The notes below the pieces were generated by a model that saw only the letters and a program-made list of their open reading frames with translations, was not told where the DNA came from and did no database searches. From contig NC_090744.1 of NCBI RefSeq assembly GCF_036898095.1, forward strand, positions 12,475,158-12,539,157: 64,000 nt of DNA. Reading direction: 5' to 3'. Positions 55,804 through 64,000 of the stretch are shown in pieces. Within the stretch, counting starts at the first letter, position 1; every line of letters begins with the position of its first letter. This DNA is from Palaemon carinicauda (Eukaryota > Arthropoda > Malacostraca > Decapoda > Palaemonidae). The position numbers and the translations under genes were made by a program.

Positions 55804-56510
55804 GAGTGCATGATTGATTTAAGATATAGACATTACTTAAGGCTCTGTAATGTCTTCCACTCATAGCTGCACTTACTTTTCAACCTACTTTACCTCTTCC
55901 CCTTGTTTCTTTCTTTCGTCTTCCTGTTCATCCTTTTATTAGGGACTTGCATTCTGGTTCAACTATTAACTGACTGGCTACCTTTCTCCATTCTAGAAAC
56001 CAGGAAGTATATGTACAGATAGTTTCAGTCGAACAATCCAGAAGTCCTATACTTTCCCTCCATGGTGAGAGACAAAATAGACAATATTTCATCATGCAAC
56101 GGCTTTTAAAGATCTCTTATTCTTCGAAAATCTTTCGTAAAGATGTTTACATTCACCAGTCTTTTGAGTGTCGTATTTGTATAATAGTGGGTAGGTAGGT
56201 TGGTTGGGCAAGGCACCAGCCACCTGCTGAGGTACTACTGCTAAAGAGTTATTGAGTCCTGTGACTGGCCAGATAGTACAGTAATAACATTGGAACCCCA
56301 TCTGGTTATTACTCATTTCCCTTTGCCTACATATACTGTACACTAACAGTCTGGCCTACTCTTTACACATTATCCTTTTTCCTTTACCACCTGACAACAT
56401 TAAGGTAACTAAAAATTCTTCACTCAGGGCGTTAACGACTCCACTGTAATTGTTCAGTGCTAGTTTCCATATAGTAAGTGTAAAAGAGAGACTTAAGCTA
56501 TGGTAAGCAG
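55804..56510. repeat. Right-arm partner of dispersed repeat R2
   Basis: Mirror of 7,331-8,040. The 83-codon frame at 56,092-56,343 corresponds to the left one with several replacements; no domain recognised. Confidence 0.6.
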
Positions 56511-56755
56511 CTTTTCTTGGACACTCCAAAATCGAACCGTTGTTCTTTAGTCTGGGTAGTGCCACAGCCTCTGTACCATGGTCTTGCTCTGTCTTGGATT
56601 AGAGTTTTCTTGCGTTAGGGTACATTCACGCACACTGTTCTATCTGTTTCTTTATTTCCTTTTCTCACTGGGCTTTTTTCCTTTTGGAGCCCATGGGCTC
56701 AAAGGATCCTGTTTTCCCAACTTGGATTGTAGATTTGGTAATAATTATAATTATT
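56510..56755 (+). mobile_element. LINE tail copy, right-arm partner of 7,090-7,330
   Basis: Companion block (ACACTCCAAAATCGAACCGT), then CTCACTGGGCTTTTTTCC, GGAGCCCATGGGCTCAAAGG and CAACTTGGATTGTAG, ending near AATAATTATAATTATT. Confidence 0.8.
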
Positions 56756-57599
56756 AAAAAGTTTTCCTTAATATAGGGACAGTATACTGAATACCTATTT
56801 TATTAAACATTATCATTGTTGAATTACTTAGTAGGTATTAACAATAATTTAACCAGTAGTTTGTTCTCACCTGGAAATTACACCAAGATGGGCAAAGAAG
56901 AAAGGGTATAAATTTTTACTTCAGTTGTTCTTGTAAAGCAATGGATTGTATAAATCTTACTTCAATTACTCTTTACCATCAACTAATATTTAATTTCAAT
57001 TATAATAGTTCCTATGCATATACTGTATAAACCTTTAGCCCTTTTAAATAGGGAAAGGTCTAAGGATGCAGGCATACCGAGTAGCCCCACCTGTCTGCCA
57101 GTTGGAAGCCTTTCACTTTTGGGTTTGCCCGCAATGAGCATTGACTTACTGTTGCTCCATGAACAAAGGCTTTTATCTTATTCATTTTCTTTACAGGAAG
57201 TAAATGCTGGCTGTTGATGTCTGTGATGAATGAAAAGGGTAGATGCTACAACCAGTTTATGACAAAACTGGCTGTTGATACACACACTGTGGCTGAAGGC
57301 GTATGTTTTGAAGGGGAAAATGAGAGCCAAGTCTTATGCAGTCTGTTTTGGTAACGCCCAAGAACATAATGATGAAGTCTTTTACCTCTTTGTTTCCCTT
57401 GAGTTTGACTGCTTTTGTGTATGTCCCGGGCTCCGTCCATGGGAGTATCCTGCGATCTCCATTGGCATGTTTTCAGGGTTCTGGTGGTGTGTGGGGTTCC
57501 CCCCATTGATTGCCATACCCTATAGAAGGGTAAGAAACACGTATGTTGTTGTGCAGATGGCTAACAATGAGGCTTGGGCCTCCTAGTGTGTGGCAGGTA
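56756..57599 (+). repeat. Right-arm partner of 6,241-7,089 (R1 copy 1 and AT-rich flank)
   Basis: AT-rich to about 57,030, then R1. A 103-codon frame (57,275-57,586) and its left partner are open but lack any domain I recognise. Confidence 0.55.
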
Positions 57600-58530
57600 G
57601 TCCCTTTAAGGGAGCTGGTAGCTCACCCACTGCGTTCCCAGTACAGTACCAGTGTCTCCTGTGATAGAGGGGGTAGGTGAGTTGACTCCAGTGGTTATTC
57701 TCCATTATCTGTTCTGTGAGGGTTCTGCATTGCTTAAGCACTGGTAGAGCCAAGAAGGAGCTGTCAAGGAACACGATCTCTTATGGCTTCTTAATATTAT
57801 CTGTAAAGCGTACACCTCGATTTCTGAGTGTTGAGGTACCAGCTAAGACCAGGACTCATGAAGTCATGGGCATAGGCCCCACCTTGCCTTTAAAGAGGAA
57901 TCTCCCAGTCAGCCAGGTGTTGAAAGCTGGGGTATGCAAATGCTAAACAACCTTCACGAACTTCTACCAACCGAGGTATACCCACAAATCACGAGACTTT
58001 TGTGCTTGGCTGCTCATGTAGTTGCATAGCCAGCCCATCTCTCACACGGGACTGGAAGCATATTATCTGTGGTAATGCATGGCTGCAAGTCTGGAATGAA
58101 AGGTAAAATGAATGGCTCTTCTCCATGCTTTCTTTCCTTTCTCTTGGGGGACAAAGTGATCGAACCATTACTTGCTGGATCTGACTTGATGCCAGTAAGT
58201 TACTCTTCTGAGCACCATTCTTTAGATTCTAGAGATCCTCCTTGGGCGAGGGGGAAAATATTGGAATATACACCAACCCAATTATCATACAGCAAGTATA
58301 GTGTTATTTTGGACCCCAATCTCCTTAGGGGAAAGGTATCCCTCCTTTGACTATCTACCAATCTTGTACAGTATATTCATCCATATGATGCAGACTGACA
58401 TTTCCAGGGAAGATAAAGGAACAACCAGTTTGGTTTTAGGGTGAATTTCAACCAACCAATCCTTGAATCTCTCTATTTTAAAGATTGCTGAAGACATTTC
58501 CTCAGGTGCATAGTTAGGAAAAATACATAT
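57600..58530 (+). pseudogene. Right-arm copy of decayed DIRS element E3
   Basis: Mirror of 5,376-6,240. The plus-strand frame 57,716-57,946 reads THEVMGIGPTLPLKRNLPVS then QVLKAGVCKC, with an extra upstream insertion near 57,735-57,790 not seen in the left arm. The terminal motif GCATAGTTAGGAAAAATACA is at about 58,508-58,530. Substitutions differ from the left copy, so neither copy is under coding constraint. Confidence 0.66.
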
Positions 58531-59369
58531 TACTTTTAAAAACTTTGTATAAATTTCTTTTTTACTCTTATTTCAATAGAATCTAATATTCTATGCAGTG
58601 GATAATAGGATAATATGTGGATATTTAGTTGTAATTTGAAATAAATTTTTGGGGATACCAGAGTCCACCGTTTATTTTTTCTAATTTACTTTTTACTCTT
58701 ATTTCCTTTTTACTCTTATTTCAATAGAATAATATTCTCTGCAGTGGATAATAGGACAATGTGGATATTTAGTTGTAATTTGAAATAAATTTTTTGGGAA
58801 ACCATAGTACACCGTTTATTTTTTCTAATTTACTTTTTTATGCCTTTAAAGTAACGATAATTTTTTTTAAGAAAATAAGGGACTATGGAGACTTTAGATT
58901 ACTTTTTCTTAGCTTTGCATAATAGGCTCTGTAACTGGTTTTGTAAATGTTAAATGAATTTTGACTTGATTAATGTATGCTAATCTGTTAAATATTCCCC
59001 TGCAGAGGTTTATCATGCTAAGGTGTTGAAGAAAAATTAGCTTGATTTATGACACTGTATTCAACAAAGATGATGAACAGAGGATAAAAAGAAAGAACTG
59101 CTTCTATGGGGTCACAAATCCCCAGCATTGATTCCTTACAAAAGCAGCAAATTGGTGAGTACAGTAGTTAAAATGATAAACTTCACAGCCATTTATTTAC
59201 CCTATTTTTTTTTTCTTTTATTTCGAAAAAAAAATCTATTTCTTCGCTATGATGATCCCATTGTCCTCTGATGGTTCGAATGTCAAGTGGATTCGTCAGT
59301 AGTCAAAAAGCCTAAGACTGTCTTCCTCAATGACACTCATCCGTAGTGGTCTGATTATTGTTTTACGTT
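58531..59369. other. Right-arm partner of AT-rich 4,301-5,375
   Basis: No gene recognised. The AAATTTATTTCAAATTACA-type direct repeat is retained. Confidence 0.55.
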
Positions 59370-59869
59370 TACAGTTTTCTGATTTTATGGCTCGTTCTTA
59401 GTCTTTACTGCATCAGGTTATTTTGGTCATACTTGAAATAGATAAAATCAAATGTTTATTATTTCTGATTTTATGGCTCGTTCTTAGTCTTTACTGCATC
59501 AGGTTATTTTGGTCATACTGTACTTGAAATAGATAAAATTATTATTTCTGATTTTATGGCTAGTTCTTAGTCTTTACTGCATCAGGTTATTTTGGTCATA
59601 CTTGAAATAGATAAAATCAAATGTTTATTATAACTTTTCACTTTTTAGTTGTTGATTATGTTGGACCCAACATTGTTTGAATTTTCATCTAGTTGAAATT
59701 GTATGTCTTAAATTGGTTTCTGATTTTATAGTCTAAAACAGGTTTCTGATTTTATCTGGTTTTAATTGTTTCTTTTAAATTGGTTTCTGATGTTATGGTC
59801 TAAAACAAATTGGTTGCTTTATTCTGATGTCTGATTTTATCTGGTTGGTTTCTGCTGTTTTAAAATGGT

Positions 59870-60745
59870 TTCCGATATAGTCTAAAACAAATAGGTTTCC
59901 TGTATTAAATTCTATAAATTGGTTCCTGGTTTCCGATATAGTCTAAAACAAATAGGTTTCCTGTTCTCTATAAATTGGTTCCCGGTTTCCGATATAGTCT
60001 AAAACAAATAGGTTTCCTGTTCTATATAAATTGGTTCCTGGTTTCCGATATAGTCTAAAACAAATAGGTTTCCTGTATTAAATTCTATAAATTGGTTCCT
60101 GGTTTCCGATATAGTCTAAAACAAATAGGTTTCCTGTTCTCTATAAATTGGTTCCCGGTTTCCGATATAGTCTAAAACAAATAGGTTTCCTGTTCTATAT
60201 AAATTGGTTCCTGGTTTCCGATATAGTCTAAAACAAATAGGTTTCCTGTATTAAATTCTATAAATTGGTTCCTGGTTTCCGATATAATCTAAAACAAATA
60301 GGTTTCCTGTATTAAATTCTATAAATTGGTTCCTGGTTTCCGATATAGTCTAAAACAAATAGGTTTCCTGTTCTCTATAAATTGGTTCCCGGTTTCCGAT
60401 ATAGTCTAAAACAAATAGGTTTCCTGTTCTATATAAATTGGTTCCTGGTTTCCGATATAGTCTAAAACAAATAGGTTTCCTGTATTAAATTCTATAAATT
60501 GGTTCCTGGTTTCCGATATAATCTAAAACAAATAGGTTTCCTGTATTAAATTCTATAAATTGGTTCCTGGTTTCCGATATAGTCTAAAACAAATAGGTTT
60601 CCTGTTCTCTATAAATTGGTTCCCGGTTTCCGATATAGTCTAAAACAAATAGGTTTCCTGTTCTCTATAAATTGGTTCCTGGTTTCCGATATAGTCTAAA
60701 ACAAATAGGTTTCCTGTATTAAATTCTATAAATTGGTTCCTGATT
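59870..60745 (+). repeat. 56/61-bp satellite with higher-order structure, about 15 copies
   Basis: Each unit contains CCGATATAGTCTAAAACAAA followed by TAGGTTTCCTG and ATAAATTGGTTCC. Type A (61 bp) has GTATTAAATTCTATAAATT, type B (56 bp) GTTCTCTATAAATT with TTCCCGG, and type C (56 bp) GTTCTATATAAATT. They appear in the order A B C, A B C A, A B C A, A B B' A, so blocks of three to four units were copied together. Confidence 0.9.
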
Positions 60746-61988
60746 GTGTTGAAGTTTAATTTTAAATCTTTCTGTTCTGATATTTCTGCTGTTTTAAATT
60801 GGTTTCTTATGATTGTATACTCTGAATTGGGTTCCAATTTTATATTTTTTTCTGACCTTGGAAATTCATTGAACAAACTTTGTTTTCCTAACCTTGAACT
60901 AGCTTATAGTTTTCGGTATTAAACTATTTCTAGGTTGTTTTACCTTTAAAATTGTTTTAGGTCTTTTGAGTTTTGCAGATTTTGTTCCTCTGCAAAACTA
61001 TTTCTAGGTTGTTTTACCTTGAAAATTGTTTTAGGTCTTTTGAGTTTTGCAGATTTTGTTCGTTCGGTATTAAACTATTTCTAGGTTGTTTTACCTTGAA
61101 AGTTGTTTTAGGTCTTTTGAGTTTTGCAGATTTTGTTCCTCTGCAAAACTATTTCTAGGTTGTTTTACCTTGAAAATTGTTTTAGGTCTTTTGAGTTTTG
61201 CAGATTTTGTTCGTTCGGTATTAAACTATTTCTAGGTTGTTTTACCTTGAAAGTTGTTTTAGGTCTTTTGAGTTTTGCAGATTTTGTTCGAACAGTTTTA
61301 CCTTTAGATTTTGTTAGCATTGAGTTTTATAGGATTTTACTTGTTTCATGTTTACAGTTTTGTTTTATCCAGCTATTATCTTGAAATCCAAGTTTGTAAC
61401 CTATTATTCTGTCCTTTTGAGATATTTGGCAACCGTGACATCCAAGTTTGTAACCTATTATTCTGTCCTTTTGAGATATTTGGCAACGTTGAAATCCAAG
61501 TTTGTAACCTATTATTCTGTCCTTTTGAGACTGATTTTTGTGTTTTGCTTTTATTTGAACAATAATTTTAACATGTATAGTCTTTTTACTATTAAATATT
61601 CCTACTGATTTTTGTGTTTTGCTTTTATTTGAACTGTTAAAATTATTGTCTTTTTACTATTAAATATTCCTAAATTTAACTTATTATTCACATGAAAAAA
61701 ACTTAACTATCAAAATATCTTCAGCTGCTTCAAAGATATGACTTTTTACAATAACCTCTGCTTGTCAGGACGAATTGTTATTTAACTTTGATGAAACATT
61801 TGTTAAAGTGATTATTAAAATTTCAAGTGGAAGTGTAAGTTAAACTACAGAAACATTGGTTTATAAATGTGTTAAATAAATTACAATTATCACTTACAGT
61901 ACATGTCAAAATGTTACATTTGATTGTATATACTAGTTAATTATGTTTTGGCCGTTCTTCAATGTCCAATGTGTCTTCCAGATGCACC
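60746..61988. repeat. Right-arm minisatellite zone partnering 2,146-3,060
   Basis: Contains five copies of a block with TATTTCTAGGTTGTTTTACC and TTTTGAGTTTTGCAGATTTT (60,915-61,290), present once at 2,825-2,895 in the left arm, and three copies of a 60-bp block with CCAAGTTTGTAACCTATTAT (61,387-61,530), present once at 2,695-2,735. Open frames here are artefacts of these repeats. Confidence 0.85.
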
Positions 61989-62425
61989 GTTCTCCTGCTC
62001 ATGGGGCGTGACCACCGTTCTCCTGCTCATGGGGCGTGACCACCGTTCTCCTGCTCATGGGGTGTGACCACCGTTCTCCTGCTCATGGGGCGTGACCACC
62101 GTTCTCCTCCTCATGGGGCGTGACCACCGTTCTCCTCCTCATGGGGCGTGACCACCGTTCTCCTCCTCATGGGGCGTGACCACCGTTCTCCTCCTCATGG
62201 GGCGTGACCACCGTTCTCCTCCTCATGGGGCGTGACCACCGTTCTCCTCCTCATGGGGCGTGACCACCGTTCTCCTCCTCATGGGGCGTGACCACCGTTC
62301 TCCTCCTCATGGGGCGTGACCACCGTTCTCCTCCTCATGGGGCGTGACCACCGTTCTCCTGCTCATGGGGCGTGACCACCGTTCTCCTGCTCATGGGGCG
62401 TGACCACCGTTCTCCTGCTGATGAA
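61989..62425 (+). repeat. 28-bp minisatellite array, about 15 copies
   Basis: The unit reads GTTCTCCTGCTCATGGGGCG plus TGACCACC. Two variants exist: CTGCTC in the first four and last copies and CTCCTC in a central block, so the centre was probably amplified from one variant. It is G/C-rich within AT-rich surroundings. Confidence 0.95.
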
Positions 62426-63204
62426 CCTCTTAGCTTTACCAGTGTCCTGCAGTGGAATCAACACCAGTTACATCTAGGTTTTGCAAGTTAATCAAGATTT
62501 TTGGAATCAACACCAGTTACATCTAGGTTTTGCAAGTTAATCAAGATTTTAAATATTAAAGTTAATAAACGAAAATTAAATTATTCTGTATTTTTCTTAG
62601 CTATAAAAAACCATTGTTCTTTATATTGAATAAAAAAAAAAACCATTTTAAAAAACGAAGTACTGATAATTCATTTCAAGAGTCCCTCGACTAATTGGAA
62701 AACTATGAACAAATTGGTTTTAAATGAATGAGAGGGGTAAGCATCCATGTGTGTGTGTGAAGGGAAAACACGACTAATTGGAAAACTATGAACAATTCGG
62801 TTTTAAATGAATGAGAGGGGTAAGCATCCATGTGTGTGTGTGAAGGGAAAACAAGAGATGCTTCTCTCTCTGTTCATCATATCAACCCAGTCCCAGTACA
62901 CCAACACAAAGATTTAACAGCAGAAGTGGACAAGGCACTTGAACTTGTTCTTGAAAGTCGTTCAGTCCAATGATGACAATGCAACTGGGAAGAGATATCA
63001 CCTGGTCATATTATCATGGAGTGTGTGTTGAGTTCCCAGGGAGAGGCAAGGCCCAAGCACCTTTCCAGGAACAGAAAGACACGGATGGAATTCATCCTTC
63101 TCCTTCACACACTGCAGCAGTAAAACTTGAGACGGTGCACATCAACGTCCAAGGATTGCCAACCTCCTTAGGATGTTGCTGACGTCACACTGCCACATGA
63201 TGAT
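62426..63204. other. Right-arm partner of 1,415-2,080
   Basis: Includes a duplicated CCAGTTACATCTAGGTTTTG segment (62,462-62,550) and a duplicated 85-bp segment near 62,690-62,850. No gene recognised. Confidence 0.55.
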
Positions 63205-63920
63205 TATTACTAGCTAAGCTATAACCCTAGTTGGAAAAGAAAGATGTTATAAGCCTAAGGGCTCCAACAGGGAAAAATACCCCAGCAAGGAAAGAAATTG
63301 AGGAAATAAACAATATGAAAAGCAATGAACAATTAAAATATTTTGAAAATGGTAACACCACCAAAACAGATATTTCATACGTAAACTATAAAAAGACTTA
63401 TGTCAACCTGTTCAACATGAGCGAAGGAATAGACAGAAAATATGAATGCTTTATACAGGTGAAAAAATTTAGTTATTAGAAGGTTGCACAGGAAATTATC
63501 ACACATCCTACACTTATCAATAAACCACAACATTAATCCTTCCTTCTAAATACAATATCCTTAACAGAAAAGCTTTATTAGGCATTTCCAGCTTCACAAA
63601 CAAGGAACTAACATAAAATTTGATTAATAGCATTACTAGGAATAAGCCAAAACAAAATTTTAGAGGTACTGTATACAATCTGATTAATAGCAATAATGGG
63701 GACTGTCCAAAATAAAATTAGAGGGGCCTGTGACTGGTGAAGTCATTTAACAGGTGTCGAATATTCAAATCGCATTAAAAAATATACTATTTGATGAATA
63801 GTAGAATAAGGGACTAGCCATAAAAGAGAAACTTTTACAAAAAAAATTTTTTTGGAAATAAAGTAGAGATAATAGCATATGGATAGATAGTGATGCTGGT
63901 CCTAAAGCATGTGAGGCAAT
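63205..63920. mobile_element. LINE tail copy (63,205-63,330) and AT-rich flank, partner of 601-1,414
   Basis: Reverse of the common tail: CTATAACCCTAGTTGGAAAA, then TAAGGGCTCCAACAGGGAAA and TACCCCAGCAAGG. The 94-bp duplication seen at 1,165-1,352 is absent. The rest matches 601-1,164 in reverse; no gene recognised. Confidence 0.75.
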
Positions 63921-64000
63921 CAAGCATACCTGTGCACCTTGAGGTGGGAAAACAAAGGCCTTGGTCCAAAAAGAAGAAAAGAAGGGTGCACTTCCATTCC
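63921..64000 (-). repeat. 106-bp tandem repeat, truncated by the window edge
   Basis: Reverse complement of the last left-arm unit, including the extra CTTTT-type insertion. It runs off the window, so the right arm also continues beyond position 64,000. Confidence 0.93.

Noticed and set aside
60973..61608. Plus-strand Phe/Leu-rich frames resembling membrane proteins
   Set aside because: Generated by tandem blocks expanded only in the right arm; no matching frame in the left arm.

Overview
This is eukaryotic, AT-rich, repeat-saturated DNA. No host gene with a credible exon structure is visible; every recognisable coding stretch belongs to a transposable element and is broken. The density of TA, GA and TAA microsatellites, the DIRS-type tyrosine-recombinase retroelements, and a LINE tail that ends in a TAA microsatellite suggest a crustacean, most likely a decapod such as a shrimp. 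That assignment is an inference from repeat content, not from a marker gene.

The dominant structure is a giant inverted repeat. Bases 1-32,435 recur in reverse complement at about 36,975-64,000. Both window ends lie in the same 106-bp tandem repeat, so the arms continue outside the window. A run of exactly 500 N (32,436-32,935) sits where the left arm stops, followed by a spacer of about 4 kb (32,936 to about 36,900). By eye the arms differ by a few percent in unique sequence, plus many insertions and deletions. This may be a real ancient palindrome, or two haplotypes joined head-to-head by the assembler.

Left arm, in order: 106-bp tandem array (61-599); LINE tail and unknown DNA; a minisatellite zone (2.0-5.2 kb); decayed DIRS fragments and dispersed repeats (5.4-9.6 kb); DIRS element E1 (9,927-17,005, minus strand) with gag, RT/RNase H, a methylase-like domain, a tyrosine recombinase, split inverted terminal repeats and an internal complementary region; a fold-back element (17.5-20.9 kb) carrying a zinc-ribbon remnant of a probable Merlin/IS1595-type transposase and a piggyBac-like MITE; a second, more decayed DIRS element E2 (20.9-26.4 kb); AT-rich DNA; a 24-bp satellite (27.26-28.69 kb); a segment with three CCAAT boxes; and TA/GA/TAA microsatellites up to the gap.

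The right arm repeats this order in reverse with informative differences. E1 is reduced to a 250-bp hairpin by a deletion between 7-bp microhomologies. The MITE is absent. A 5'-truncated LINE interrupts E2. Islands of about 0.9 kb (42.46-43.33 kb) and 1.1 kb (54.70-55.80 kb) are present only here, and two minisatellites are greatly expanded.
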